Shown here: positions 1 through 8,260 of the stretch, in pieces | Layout of the letters: the number at the start of each line of letters is the position of its first letter | Numbering within the stretch: position 1 is the first letter of the stretch | Assembly: GCF_000496835.1 (NCBI RefSeq) | Contig: NZ_KI543236.1 | Location: 1,342,748 to 1,406,747 of the forward strand | Reading direction: 5' to 3' | From: Thalassobacillus devorans MSP14 | GTDB taxonomy: Bacteria; Bacillota; Bacilli; Bacillales; Halobacillaceae | DNA: 64,000 nt | The notes under the pieces: generated by a model | Database searches by the model: none | Told to the model about the DNA's origin: nothing | The model's input: the letters and a program-made list of their open reading frames with translations, nothing else | Position numbers and translations under genes: made by a program

Positions 1-1
1 A

Positions 2-235
2 GAAATAATCCTGAAGGAAATGGATCGTGGTGTCACTGTACTCGAAGGTCGTGGTTCTTTCACAGGAGAACGACGGGATGTTTTATATTGCGTTGTAGGT
101 AAAAATGAAATCGTCCGCTTAAAAAATGTAATCGATTCAATTGACCCGCATGCCTTTGTTGCAGTTACTTCGGTTCATGACGTGCTTGGCGAAGGCTTCA
201 CGTTAGATGAAAACAAAAAACCGATAGAATACTAA
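2..235 (+). CDS. YitT family membrane protein, C-terminal part only
   Basis: The reading frame is open from the first bases of the window, so only about the last 77 residues are present and the start lies upstream. The visible part matches the cytoplasmic DUF2179 domain that ends YitT/YpjC-type membrane proteins: a Glu-Ile-Ile-Leu-Lys lead-in, then GVTVLEGRGSFTGE, a Cys-Val-Val strand, and a helix ending in SIDPHAFVAV. The expected N-terminal membrane segments are outside the window. B. subtilis has the paralogue ypjC beside ypjB, but there it runs in the same direction as ypjB. Here the gene faces the ypjB block and is separated from it by a metalloprotease gene, so I do not assign ypjC. Family assignment is firm; function is unknown. 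Confidence 0.85.
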   Translation, partial: EIILKEMDRGVTVLEGRGSFTGERRDVLYCVVGKNEIVRLKNVIDSIDPHAFVAVTSVHDVLGEGFTLDENKKPIEY

Positions 236-271
236 AACCCGGCTCCAATACTTTTGGAACCGGGTTTTTTT
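236..271 (+). terminator. Rho-independent terminator of the YitT-family gene
   Basis: AACCCGG-C-TCCAA at 236-248 pairs with TTGGAACCGGGTT ending at 266, with one imperfect pair, and is followed by a run of seven T on the plus strand. It begins directly after the stop codon. Confidence 0.9.
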
Positions 272-273
272 GT

Positions 274-497
274 CTATGAATTTATAAAAATTGATGGTTC
301 TGGACAACCTGCTTCGGCGGGCTGCATCCAGCTCCGACGCATAGGACGTGCTAGTGCCGATGACGCCACAGGACGTGGCGTTTTCATCGGCCAGCGCCTA
401 CCCCCTCGAGGTCTTGAGTCAATCCTCTCTGGGACCAAATACGTCACGACGAGGCTTGGCTTAAGCTTGTCGGGGGTGAGCAAGGCGCTTGCGCTTT
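274..497. repeat. GC-rich structured intergenic element, probably a dispersed repeat
   Basis: About 220 bases, visibly richer in G+C than the surrounding AT-rich sequence, fill the gap between two convergent genes. It contains a long hairpin at 356-391: GCCGATGA pairs with TCATCGGC and the inner CGCCAC pairs with GTGGCG, with a three-base bulge. A smaller GCTG/CAGC hairpin lies at 321-332 and a GGCGC/GCGCT palindrome at 484-495. Short frames on both strands have no ribosome binding site and no recognisable protein. The composition and fold are typical of the multi-copy intergenic elements seen in Bacillaceae genomes. Only one copy occurs in this window, so calling it a repeat is an inference. 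Confidence 0.5.
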
Positions 498-503
498 TGT
501 TAC

Positions 504-1187
504 TTAATCTTCATTCATAGCGAAAAACATAAGAAGGAAACGAATCAATTCTGCTAAAGCTACTAATGCTGCCGCCACATAAGTCAAGGCAGCTGCGTTC
601 AAAACTTTCTTGGTCGGACGCTCTTCATTATTTGTGATGACCCCCGTTGAAACCATCTGTGCCATGGCTCTGTTGGAAGCATCGAATTCAACAGGAAGCG
701 TGATCAGCTGGAACAATACAGCTGCCGCAAAGAATACAATCCCTAATAGCAACAGACCACTCATATTTATCAAAATTCCACCAATTATCAGGAAGATGGA
801 TATATTTGAGCCGAAGCTAGCCACAGGTACCAACGCTGAACGCAATCGTAAGAAAGCATAGTCTTGAGCATCCTGGATGGCATGTCCAACCTCATGCGCT
901 GCAACCGCTGATGCTGCCATCGAGTGGCCATGATAGTTGTCAGAAGAAAGACGAACCACTTTCTTACGAGGGTCATAATGATCGGATAACCTACCCCTGG
1001 TTTCTTCGATGGTAACATCATAAAGTCCATTATCATCTAAAATTTTCCTGGCCACCTGCGCACCTGTCATATAGGAAGAAGTAGCAACCCTGGAATATTT
1101 TTTATACGTACTTTTCACTCGTGATTGTGCCCAAAGCGGAATAATCATCAAAAGGGTGACATAAATCAAATAGGATCCTAAACCCAT
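504..1187 (-). CDS. yugP: Zinc metallopeptidase, YugP family
   Basis: A membrane-bound putative neutral zinc protease of the Zn_peptidase_2 (YugP) family, 227 residues, normal for the family. An N-terminal membrane segment (about residues 5-20) is followed by a cytosolic stretch with the zinc-binding helix HEVGH at about 98-102. Two long hydrophobic hairpins follow (about 118-165 and 195-220), and the acidic LPVEFDASNRA segment after the second membrane span is a family feature. The first ATG (1193) sits directly on the GGAGG ribosome site; the second (1187) is spaced seven bases away and is preferred. In B. subtilis yugP lies elsewhere, so its place next to ypjB is a local difference. Substrate unknown. 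Confidence 0.85.
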   Translation of the reverse strand: MGLGSYLIYVTLLMIIPLWAQSRVKSTYKKYSRVATSSYMTGAQVARKILDDNGLYDVTIEETRGRLSDHYDPRKKVVRLSSDNYHGHSMAASAVAAHEVGHAIQDAQDYAFLRLRSALVPVASFGSNISIFLIIGGILINMSGLLLLGIVFFAAAVLFQLITLPVEFDASNRAMAQMVSTGVITNNEERPTKKVLNAAALTYVAAALVALAELIRFLLMFFAMNED

Positions 1188-1252
1188 TTCCATTCCTCCA
1201 TCAAAGTTGTAATGTTTCTATAGGTTAATATTAGTCAATTGTCAGAAAAAGG

Positions 1253-1999
1253 TCAACTGTTTGGTTTTCTCCTTTGAAGTCTTGATGTTTTTTCTTTCTT
1301 CTCTGCCTGATATTTTCGATAACCAACATAGGAAAGAGTCATAAGGATACAGCCACCAACAATAATGATCGTCCATAAGAGAGCGTCAAGACGAATCCCG
1401 CCCTCATCCTCACTTGCCTGCATCATTTCTAAAGAAAGGCTTAAAATACGTGCGACTTCTTCCGGATTTTCCGCTTGTGCCAAGAGTTCATAATGACGAC
1501 TGAACAGTTGGAAGAAACCATCATCGTATGTCAGAGATGCCGCTGGCAGGACACTGTCCCAAAATTGCCTGATATCAGCCAGATCCACTGGTGTATCCGG
1601 TTCAATACGGTTATGGTAACGTTCGATGCTGTTTACCAGCTCGATCTTTTCCTTTTTGAAAAAACGAGGTTCAGGGTGCACCAGCGCATCCAGCCACAAA
1701 ACCAATTCCAAATGACCGTATAGTACCGAATCTATGTCAGCCTTATTTCCTAAGGCACTTTTTTTTATTTCATGGAATTGTTCGATTCGATCGGAATGAT
1801 TTTCCTTCATATAGTTTTCCAATCTTTCCTCATTGTAGCGAAGTAAATTATGGGAAAGGGTTACATCGTTATTTTTGATGGCTTCATAATACTCGTCCAG
1901 AAATTCAGGAATTGTATTAGGAGCGGCGGCCTGCACTGGGGTAAAAAGAATACATGACAAAACAAATATCAGCCCTACGGTCGACGACTTCCGTAACAT
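1253..1999 (-). CDS. ypjB: Sporulation protein YpjB
   Basis: A 248-residue predicted membrane-anchored protein: signal peptide at residues 1-25 (KSSTVGLIFVLSCILF then VQAA), a long helical extracytoplasmic region, one C-terminal membrane span (about 206-226) and a short Lys/Arg-rich tail. This is the YpjB architecture, and ypjB follows ypjA and qcrABC in B. subtilis as it does here. It is known as a sporulation-related protein without a defined biochemical role. An upstream in-frame GTG exists at 2032, but the ATG at 1999 has a GAGGTG site seven bases before it and directly starts the signal peptide, so it is preferred. Confidence 0.85.
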   Translation of the reverse strand: MLRKSSTVGLIFVLSCILFTPVQAAAPNTIPEFLDEYYEAIKNNDVTLSHNLLRYNEERLENYMKENHSDRIEQFHEIKKSALGNKADIDSVLYGHLELVLWLDALVHPEPRFFKKEKIELVNSIERYHNRIEPDTPVDLADIRQFWDSVLPAASLTYDDGFFQLFSRHYELLAQAENPEEVARILSLSLEMMQASEDEGGIRLDALLWTIIIVGGCILMTLSYVGYRKYQAEKKEKTSRLQRRKPNS

Positions 2000-2061
2000 G
2001 ATGCCCACCTCTTCTCTAGGTTCTCTAACCATTTTATGAGAGGTGGGACAAGATTAGACCT

Positions 2062-2649
2062 TCAATAATCGTAGCTTTTAGTTAACCTTGGCCGGACGGC
2101 TAGTATATATGCTAAGCCGATACTGACAATACTCAGCCAAAAAGTGAAGTATCCAATTGGGTTGAGGTAGTCCATGAGAGGTCCATAAACCGGCATTTGC
2201 TCAAAGACATAATCAATGACGTCATTATGCAGCGTCCAGATCCCTGCTACTGCCAAATGTCTTAATTTCAGTTGGTAAAACGGCGCGTATAGCAATCCCT
2301 GGACGGCCATCGCACCATGGGAAATGATAAGCATATATCCTGTCCAGTGCAGAGAACCTTCTACCATTAAAGTGAGCAAATTCATCACTACCGCCCATAC
2401 CCCATATTTGAACAAGGTTACCATAGCAAGGCTGCCGATATAAGGTGCTTTTTTGCCAAAAAACATCAGCAATAAGAAAATGGTAAAAAACAAACTCGCA
2501 GTAGGACTATCAGGTACAAAAATCAAGTAGACCGGCTCTGTCTGTTCCAGCTGAAATCCATACCATATGTACCCATAAACAGAGCCAGCCAAATTAATTA
2601 AAAATAACAGCCAAATAAAGGTTCGATTAGTTAATATGTGATAAAACAA
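2062..2649 (-). CDS. ypjA: YpjA, DUF1405 family membrane protein
   Basis: A polytopic protein of about 195 residues with five or six hydrophobic segments. Family-typical stretches are YGYIWYGFQLE, FVPDSPTASLFF and the motif WTLHNDVIDYVF. It sits between qcrC and ypjB, the conserved position of ypjA. Function is not known; the link with qcr suggests a membrane or respiratory role, but that is only context. The start is ambiguous: a GTG at 2658 or the TTG at 2649, which has a better-spaced GAGGTG site and gives the usual short N-terminus before the first membrane helix. Confidence 0.85.
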   Translation of the reverse strand: MFYHILTNRTFIWLLFLINLAGSVYGYIWYGFQLEQTEPVYLIFVPDSPTASLFFTIFLLLMFFGKKAPYIGSLAMVTLFKYGVWAVVMNLLTLMVEGSLHWTGYMLIISHGAMAVQGLLYAPFYQLKLRHLAVAGIWTLHNDVIDYVFEQMPVYGPLMDYLNPIGYFTFWLSIVSIGLAYILAVRPRLTKSYDY

Positions 2650-2689
2650 AGACGCCACCTCAGTCCTGCTGAATATATTATGTCCATGA

Positions 2690-2726
2690 TATAAGACAAG
2701 CCGCGCTATGTATTAGCGCGGCTTGT
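2690..2726 (-). terminator. Hairpin terminator after qcrC
   Basis: A perfect 13-base stem, ACAAGCCGCGCTA at 2696-2708 pairing with TAGCGCGGCTTGT at 2714-2726, lies 12 bases after the qcrC stop. On the minus strand it runs into CTTATAT, a weak U tract, so termination may be partial and some readthrough into ypjA is likely. Confidence 0.65.
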
Positions 2727-2737
2727 ATATGTTTCCA

Positions 2738-3553
2738 TTAATGACCTGATCCACTTTCACTTTTGCCTTTTCCGGAGCCTTCTCCTTCGCCGGCACTAGC
2801 AATGAATTTAGCCAGTTTCTCCAATTCTTCATCAGAGCCTTTGAACATACCGGCAGGCATATTGCCGATACCTTCCCGAGCAATTTTCTTGATTTCCTCT
2901 ACAGATTTTTCTGTTTTGAGTAGTGATGGGTTGCTTCCTTGCCCTTGCAAGGAATCTCCATGACAGCTCAGACAGTTCTGCTCATAAATGGCATATCCAG
3001 GGTCGTCCGTATTAATTTTAGGGACTTCCCCCTCTTCTTTAACGCCATATTGTTCTGAACGTTGCTCGTAATCGACGTGAGAGACAGACTCATAAGTGAG
3101 CCAGAACGTTGCGATAACACCTAATAGCATCAGCCCTGTAGCAATCGGGCGTTTAGTCGGATGGCGATCCGGCCCTTTATCCAGGAACGGAGCCAGCAGC
3201 AACGCACCAAATGCCAGTCCAGGCATAACGATCGCACCAAGTACGATGTAGTTACCACCTGCGAATTCATATTTAAGGAATTGATATAAAAATAAGAAAT
3301 ACCAGTCCGGCAACGGAATATAGGAAGCATTTGTCGGATCTGCCTGCTGTTCCAATGGTGATGGATGCGCAGCAGTGACGACAAGAAATCCGATTAAAAA
3401 TACTGCCCCAACTAACCATTCCTTTAGAAGGAAATTAGGCCAAAAGGCTTCCGTACGGCCCGGATATTCAGAATAGTCTTTAGGTATGTTCGGTTTACGT
3501 TCCGCCGGAATACGAGAATCTCCGACGAACTTCATGCCTTTACCCCTATGCAC
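2738..3553 (-). CDS. qcrC: Menaquinol:cytochrome c reductase, cytochrome b/c subunit QcrC
   Basis: The 271-residue fusion subunit of the Bacillus bc complex: an N-terminal part like subunit IV of b6f (three membrane helices, about 46-62, 103-123, 138-155; the quinol-site PDWYFLFLYQ at 82-91) joined to a C-terminal c-type cytochrome domain. The heme is bound covalently at Cys194-x-x-Cys197-His198, with a Met in NMPAGMF (231-237) as likely axial ligand. It passes electrons from menaquinol toward cytochrome c. The start is GTG at 3553 after GGAGGG, matching the family N-terminus HRGKGMKFVGDSR. Last gene of qcrABC, 32 bases after qcrB. The acidic, Gly/Ser-rich tail faces outside. Confidence 0.97.
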   Translation of the reverse strand: MHRGKGMKFVGDSRIPAERKPNIPKDYSEYPGRTEAFWPNFLLKEWLVGAVFLIGFLVVTAAHPSPLEQQADPTNASYIPLPDWYFLFLYQFLKYEFAGGNYIVLGAIVMPGLAFGALLLAPFLDKGPDRHPTKRPIATGLMLLGVIATFWLTYESVSHVDYEQRSEQYGVKEEGEVPKINTDDPGYAIYEQNCLSCHGDSLQGQGSNPSLLKTEKSVEEIKKIAREGIGNMPAGMFKGSDEELEKLAKFIASAGEGEGSGKGKSESGSGH

Positions 3554-3585
3554 AGCGTTCCCTCCTTTTCACAAAAGCTGTCATC

Positions 3586-4260
3586 TTATAGTGGTCCAGA
3601 AATACCTTGTTTACGGATCATGATGAAATGAGCTCCCATCAATCCGAATAATGCGGCAGGCAGGAAAAATACATGAATAGCGAAGAAACGCGTTAACGTC
3701 TGTGCTCCGACTATACTCGGGTCACCAGCCAGCAGCGTACGGATATAATCTCCGATGAATGGTGTGGCTGCAGCTATTTCCAAACCAACTTGTGTAGCAA
3801 AATAAGCTTTGTTGTCCCAAGGCAATAGGTAACCTGTGAAACCTAGTCCCAACATGACGAAGAATAACAATACCCCGACAATCCAGTTCAATTCACGAGG
3901 CTTCTTATAGGCTCCCTGGAAAAATACACGTAAGGTATGTAGGAACAACATTACGATTACTAAACTGGCACCCCAATGATGCATCCCACGGACAATTTGA
4001 CCGTGTGCGACTTCTTTTTGCAAGTAATAGACAGATTCCCATGCATTTTCAATGTCAGGAACATAATACATCGTCAAAAACATACCGGATAATACTTGGA
4101 TGACCGTAACAAAAAATGTCAAACCGCCAAAACAATAAACAAAAGCAGAGAAATGGTGGGCGGGATTGACATGTTCAGGAACTTCATGGTCGGCGATGTC
4201 ACGCCACAAAGGAGTGATGTCCATCCTTTCGTCGACCCAATCATAAATCTTCTGTAACAT
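3586..4260 (-). CDS. qcrB: Menaquinol:cytochrome c reductase, cytochrome b subunit QcrB
   Basis: A b6-type cytochrome of 224 residues with four membrane helices. Heme-ligand histidines are visible at 94/95 and 108 (MHHWGASLVIVMLFLH) and 196 and 211 (RFFAIH, GAH). Cys43 (VYCFGG) occupies the position of the cysteine known in Bacillus QcrB to hold an extra heme covalently. It catalyses menaquinol oxidation in the membrane with QcrA and QcrC. It starts two bases after the qcrA stop, so the two genes are translationally close. Confidence 0.97.
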   Translation of the reverse strand: MLQKIYDWVDERMDITPLWRDIADHEVPEHVNPAHHFSAFVYCFGGLTFFVTVIQVLSGMFLTMYYVPDIENAWESVYYLQKEVAHGQIVRGMHHWGASLVIVMLFLHTLRVFFQGAYKKPRELNWIVGVLLFFVMLGLGFTGYLLPWDNKAYFATQVGLEIAAATPFIGDYIRTLLAGDPSIVGAQTLTRFFAIHVFFLPAALFGLMGAHFIMIRKQGISGPL

Positions 4261-4262
4261 GA

Positions 4263-4772
4263 TTAAACCCCACTTCCTCTTGATTTGGCTTGGCCAAGAT
4301 AAAGCATGCCTTCTTCCACTTTATGCTCATACAATGGTAACGGAGCTGTCGGTGGAGTGTTGGGGATGTTCACCCCGTTTTTCTTGTAACGCCCGCCGTG
4401 ACATGGACAATAGAATTGATTTGGATACTCTTCATTCGAAGCCCAGTCCACGGTGCAGCCCAAGTGTGTACAAATGGGAGAAAGGGCTACGATTTCGCCG
4501 TTCTCTTTTTTGTAAACCCAGGCACTTTTTTCGACTTCTGATTCATACCAACCATCTTTCTGGTTGATTTTCCATGTGAATCGCTGTGGTTCACTAGTAA
4601 GTTCGCTTTCTTCAACAACAGCTTTAAATTTACCTGCTGCTGATGGTTGCAATACTGGATCGATAGCGAAACGAACCATTGGAGCAAGCATTCCTGCTGC
4701 CATAAATCCGCCTACTCCAGTCAATGAGTAGTTAAGGAACTGACGTCGGGATACTTGTTTTTTATCGCTCAT
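4263..4772 (-). CDS. qcrA: Menaquinol:cytochrome c reductase, Rieske iron-sulfur subunit QcrA
   Basis: A 169-residue Rieske protein. Residues 8-13 (SRRQFL) form a twin-arginine export signal before the membrane anchor (about 14-31). The 2Fe-2S cluster ligands are C101-T-H103-L-G-C106 and C122-P-C124-H125-G-G, all intact. First gene of qcrABC. A good sigma-A promoter lies 70-100 bases upstream, so the operon can be transcribed independently of ypiF. Confidence 0.97.
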   Translation of the reverse strand: MSDKKQVSRRQFLNYSLTGVGGFMAAGMLAPMVRFAIDPVLQPSAAGKFKAVVEESELTSEPQRFTWKINQKDGWYESEVEKSAWVYKKENGEIVALSPICTHLGCTVDWASNEEYPNQFYCPCHGGRYKKNGVNIPNTPPTAPLPLYEHKVEEGMLYLGQAKSRGSGV

Positions 4773-4842
4773 ATTTTTCCCCCCTCTATGCTGTAATCCA
4801 TACTACATGGATATTTTACACACAGTTTACTAGGACATTACC

Positions 4843-4871
4843 ATGATAGCGCAAACTTATAATCGGGTCAA
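4843..4871 (-). promoter_or_regulatory. Sigma-A promoter of qcrABC
   Basis: On the minus strand TTGACC (4871-4866), a 17-base spacer, then TATCAT (4848-4843). The match to the consensus and spacing is strong. It lies in the ypiF-qcrA gap. Confidence 0.75.
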
Positions 4872-4903
4872 TAAATTATCTTATAAATGAAAAAAAATTG
4901 TAA

Positions 4904-5359
4904 TCACCAATAAGATCTTATCATCTCTGCGATTTGGCTGACTTGTTCCTTGATGAATGATTGTACTTCTGAACTTTGCAGATTACCGGATTGAAGTCCA
5001 GGCAGCCAAACGATTTCCCCTTGGAGGTCATTACTTAACTTTCTCCAATTCATATCCAAAGTAAATAAAAAAATGTGATCAAATGGTAAATTGGTAAATT
5101 GCCCGATCCAATGATTGACACGATCCACTTCTTCTTTGTGTCTGCCAGATATGTAGTGATATTCCGGCGCCAAAAGGATACGGCCTTTATACTCCTTCTC
5201 TACTTCACTTGCAAATAACTTTAATAGTTCTTTTTGAAATGCCTGTTTTTTCATTAGCTCGTCCTTTTGCACATCAAAAGGAATCAAAGGAATAATCATT
5301 GTATCAATATATTCTTTGGATTCGGCGTACAGGGAAATGTCTTCTTGATTCCAACGCAT
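4904..5359 (-). CDS. ypiF: YpiF, DUF2487 family
   Basis: A soluble 151-residue protein, starting MRWNQEDISLYAESKEYIDT, with ILLAPEYHYIS and HIFLFTLDMNW segments typical of DUF2487/YpiF. It keeps the conserved place between ypiB and qcrA. No catalytic motif is evident and the function is not known. No clear terminator separates it from qcrA, but qcrA has its own promoter. Confidence 0.85.
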   Translation of the reverse strand: MRWNQEDISLYAESKEYIDTMIIPLIPFDVQKDELMKKQAFQKELLKLFASEVEKEYKGRILLAPEYHYISGRHKEEVDRVNHWIGQFTNLPFDHIFLFTLDMNWRKLSNDLQGEIVWLPGLQSGNLQSSEVQSFIKEQVSQIAEMIRSYW

Positions 5360-5412
5360 TACTAATCACTATCCTTTCCAATATCTCTTATTTTACTAAA
5401 AAAAATCAAAAT

Positions 5413-5446
5413 AAAAAACTGAATCTAAAAAAAGATCCAGTTTTTA
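5413..5446 (-). terminator. Terminator at the 3' end of reoY/ypiB
   Basis: Minus-strand AAAAACTGGATCT pairs with AGATTCAGTTTTT around an A/T loop and is followed by a T-rich tract. It overlaps the ypiB stop codon. It should at least partly uncouple ypiF from the aro-ypiA-ypiB transcript. Confidence 0.75.
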
Positions 5447-6010
5447 TTTATCTGTTATTTCGGCCAATTCCTGCTTTACTTTTTGCAACAGCTTGGCTAC
5501 CCGCTTGAATGTCTGCTTATCCCCATTATCCAGTGCTTCATCTATTTCCCGTTCTAATTGTTGTCTCTGATGTTCAAGCAAACTTATATCCAATAGCCGC
5601 CCTGCCAGTTTTTTATCCTTGGCTGTCAAATAGTGATTTAGCGGAACATATGGATTTTCTTCCAAAACTGCAGCGTATCTGGCAGATTGATTAGCCTGAT
5701 CAAAGTTCAACTCGATATATAGTGGGTCTTCCTGGTTAAGCCTGATGTCATGGAATGATTTTTCCGCATCCGTCGTCATTACTTTGTCTTTATAGAATCG
5801 GAACGGAGGAGCTTTCACGCCTTGAGCGCTGATAAGAATCCCTCTTGGGCAAAACTCGACTTCATCGACAAAATGGGCATGCTGCAGAATCGCTTCGTGG
5901 TTGATCAAATAATTCAAAATCCAGACACTTTCTCTTTTTTTCAATTGGTAATGATTTAGAAACCACCGGACAAAATCTTTTTTATCTTGAACGGATATAG
6001 GTGTTTCCAT
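5444..6010 (-). CDS. reoY: ReoY (YpiB, UPF0302), MurA degradation factor
   Basis: A 188-residue cytoplasmic protein matching the UPF0302/YpiB family: KKDFVRWFLNHYQLK at the N-terminus, LNYLINHEAILQHAHFVD, CPRGILIS, and a C-terminal helical IDEAL-like segment around ALDNGDKQTF. In Listeria and Bacillus, ReoY (YpiB) works with ReoM and ClpCP to control turnover of MurA, the first enzyme of peptidoglycan synthesis. Assignment to that role is by family knowledge. It follows ypiA by 21 bases with a strong GGGAGGGG ribosome site. Confidence 0.9.
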   Translation of the reverse strand: METPISVQDKKDFVRWFLNHYQLKKRESVWILNYLINHEAILQHAHFVDEVEFCPRGILISAQGVKAPPFRFYKDKVMTTDAEKSFHDIRLNQEDPLYIELNFDQANQSARYAAVLEENPYVPLNHYLTAKDKKLAGRLLDISLLEHQRQQLEREIDEALDNGDKQTFKRVAKLLQKVKQELAEITDK

Positions 6011-6031
6011 TTACACCCCTCCCACATCGTA

Positions 6032-7300
6032 TTACGTGATACCATCTTCACGATTCTCCAAACGATGAACGAAATCCTCTATGTCACTGTCAGTAGGTTC
6101 AATTGTCAAATACTCCCTGAATATACGGCCGGCTTCTTGCATCCTCCCTTCTTCGACTAAAAAATAGCCATATTCTTTCAAAAATGCACTATCTTCTTTA
6201 AAGGAATTATATGCGGCTTCATAATGTTTTATAGCATCAGAATATTGTTCTTCAATCTCATAGGCTTTTGCAAGTTCCCAGTTATAATTCGGATCAACTT
6301 CCCCAAGGTCCAGCAAATGCTCTAAAAGATCGATGATAGCTTCATAATCATCATCTTTTTTATAATTCTCGATTAAGAATAAAATCGCTTCCTTATAACC
6401 CGGGTCTAAACTGACGGCTTCTTTCATGGATTGATAAGCTTCTTCTTTCTTTCCTTGTCTATGGGCAAGCGTGCCAGCCAAGTGATAAAGCTCTTTATTG
6501 AATTCATCTTTTGCAAGACCGCTTTGTGTCATCTGATAAGCTTCTTCTATCATCCCTTCACTTTCATATGCCTGAGCAAGTAAAGGATAGGCAGATTGAT
6601 AGTAAGGGTCTCTATCCACAAGATCTTCCCATACCTTAATAGCTATATCATTACGGTTTGCCTGAAAAGCGACAAATCCATACCTGAATTTGACATCAGC
6701 ATTTTCTTCCTCGACTTTTTGAAAATGAGCAAGTGATTGTTCAAAATCTCCAGTCGCCGCATAGGCTTCCGCCAATCTTGCCGCTACCTCGACATCTCCA
6801 ATGACAGGTTCGCGGTGAAAAGCATTCTCATAAAAAGGGATGCTTTTATTGTATTCCCCATTAGAAAAGGAAAGTTCTCCTAATGCGAAATCAATGACCG
6901 CTTCATTCGGAGCCGCCTGTTTAGCTGCCAGCAGCTTTTGTTCGGCGACTTCATATAATCCTTGCGATTGATATAGATCAGCAAGCTGCATCAATGAGGG
7001 CAGGTAATCTTCATCTTCCGGTCCGAATTGATTTAAGAGATCAATCGCTTCCTCATCTTCTTCCAAATCAATATGAATTTCTGACAACATAATCTTCAAT
7101 TCATTTTCTTTTGGATAACGCTGACTTAATTCTTTGAGAATCATCTTTGCTTCTTCCAACATCCCCCATTGGATATACAACTCCGCGATGGTAAAACGCT
7201 CTTCTTCGTCTGCTTCCGGCAAATAGGATTGTAAGGTTTTTAATGCTTCATCAGTCCGGTTTGCTTCCATGAGCCGGACAGCTTCTTGTATTTCCTCCAT
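6032..7300 (-). CDS. ypiA: TPR-repeat protein YpiA
   Basis: A 422-residue helical-repeat protein built almost entirely of tetratricopeptide repeats; repeated patterns such as LAEAYAATGDFEQSLAHFQKV and LAQAYESEGMIEEAYQM recur about every 34 residues. It is soluble and acidic. ypiA precedes ypiB throughout Bacillus, and YpiA has been linked to the same ClpC-dependent MurA turnover as ReoY. The ATG at 7300 has AAAGGA seven bases ahead; the earlier ATG at 7318 lacks such a site. Confidence 0.9.
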   Translation of the reverse strand: MEEIQEAVRLMEANRTDEALKTLQSYLPEADEEERFTIAELYIQWGMLEEAKMILKELSQRYPKENELKIMLSEIHIDLEEDEEAIDLLNQFGPEDEDYLPSLMQLADLYQSQGLYEVAEQKLLAAKQAAPNEAVIDFALGELSFSNGEYNKSIPFYENAFHREPVIGDVEVAARLAEAYAATGDFEQSLAHFQKVEEENADVKFRYGFVAFQANRNDIAIKVWEDLVDRDPYYQSAYPLLAQAYESEGMIEEAYQMTQSGLAKDEFNKELYHLAGTLAHRQGKKEEAYQSMKEAVSLDPGYKEAILFLIENYKKDDDYEAIIDLLEHLLDLGEVDPNYNWELAKAYEIEEQYSDAIKHYEAAYNSFKEDSAFLKEYGYFLVEEGRMQEAGRIFREYLTIEPTDSDIEDFVHRLENREDGIT

Positions 7301-7318
7301 ATGGACATCCTTTCTCAT

Positions 7319-8194
7319 CTATACAAAATGCATTGGTATCGAAACTTTTCTGTGCATTCCTGTTACTTTTTCATTTAGGATTTGCTGATGTATCTGGATT
7401 ACATTCCCATCCTTGATTGTAATATCAGGAACAGACCCATAGTAACTGATTTCCGCAGGATCATCAATCAGTGTGTCTCCATTATGCAAATGCATATTGA
7501 AATCCGCTTGTCCCCCAGGTACCAATTCTCCTTTATAAGGATAAATACCTGCTCTTCGAAGATTCTTACTGGTTAGTGGAAGGTCCGTAACAGGATCCTG
7601 CAAGGTAATCATATCACAATGCTCTACTATTTTATTCCACTCTGTATATACTTTTGGATGATTCTCCTTTTGTGGAGAAACAAGGGGTGCAATGGGAGTC
7701 CTGGAGTAACTTTGAGCTTGAGCAAGCCATTCCCACGCAACCTCTTCATATACTTTTTCATCCGTCCCTTCGAACAAAATGAAAGGAACTTTTTGCATAC
7801 CGAAGAATCGGACCATAGCGGGTGTCAACAGGCGAGGTGCAACGACAGGAGTAATCATATAATCCAGAGGAAGTCCAGCAAGCATCCTGCAAAAAGATTC
7901 ATATTTCTCCTTAAATAGATGAGAAGTTTTGATCGGCAGCTGTACGATCAGTAACGTACAGCCTCTTTTCAGGTAATCAAAGCTGAGCGTCATTTTATCT
8001 GCAGAGGGATACAAAGGGGTTGCCACATCTACCATGACGTACCCTGGAGTAATGTGGAAAGCATCAACATTCAACTCCATCGGATGGGATGCAGCAAGGA
8101 ACCTCCTTACAAAGCGGTCTTCTTCTACCAGTACTTCTTTATTCATCCATTCATCTTTATGCCAAGTCCGTTGATAAAAATAGTAAGCTCCCAT
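7319..8194 (-). CDS. Uncharacterised protein with amidohydrolase-like ends
   Basis: A 291-residue protein I do not recognise. Two stretches look like halves of the composite beta domain of metal-dependent amidohydrolases: VDAFHITPGYVMVDV (about 43-57), where active enzymes have PG-F/V-ID-x-H-x-H, and GIYPYKGELVPGGQADFN (216-233), the usual C-terminal return. The metal-binding HxH is missing (VMVDV instead), and no obvious metal histidines follow. If the resemblance is real, the protein is probably not a canonical hydrolase. It lies between aroA and ypiA in the same direction, with an overlapping or near-overlapping junction to ypiA and a strong GGAGGTGG ribosome site. B. subtilis has no gene here. 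Function unknown. Confidence 0.6.
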   Translation of the reverse strand: MGAYYFYQRTWHKDEWMNKEVLVEEDRFVRRFLAASHPMELNVDAFHITPGYVMVDVATPLYPSADKMTLSFDYLKRGCTLLIVQLPIKTSHLFKEKYESFCRMLAGLPLDYMITPVVAPRLLTPAMVRFFGMQKVPFILFEGTDEKVYEEVAWEWLAQAQSYSRTPIAPLVSPQKENHPKVYTEWNKIVEHCDMITLQDPVTDLPLTSKNLRRAGIYPYKGELVPGGQADFNMHLHNGDTLIDDPAEISYYGSVPDITIKDGNVIQIHQQILNEKVTGMHRKVSIPMHFV

Positions 8195-8260
8195 ACTTGT
8201 CCACCTCCGACAGGCTTTCTATAAGGTATGAGAGCTTGACCAGTTGTATGATAAACTATG

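Noticed and set aside
274..520. Overlapping frames on both strands within the GC-rich element
   Set aside because: No ribosome sites, opposite-strand overlap and hairpin-dominated sequence; better explained as non-coding.
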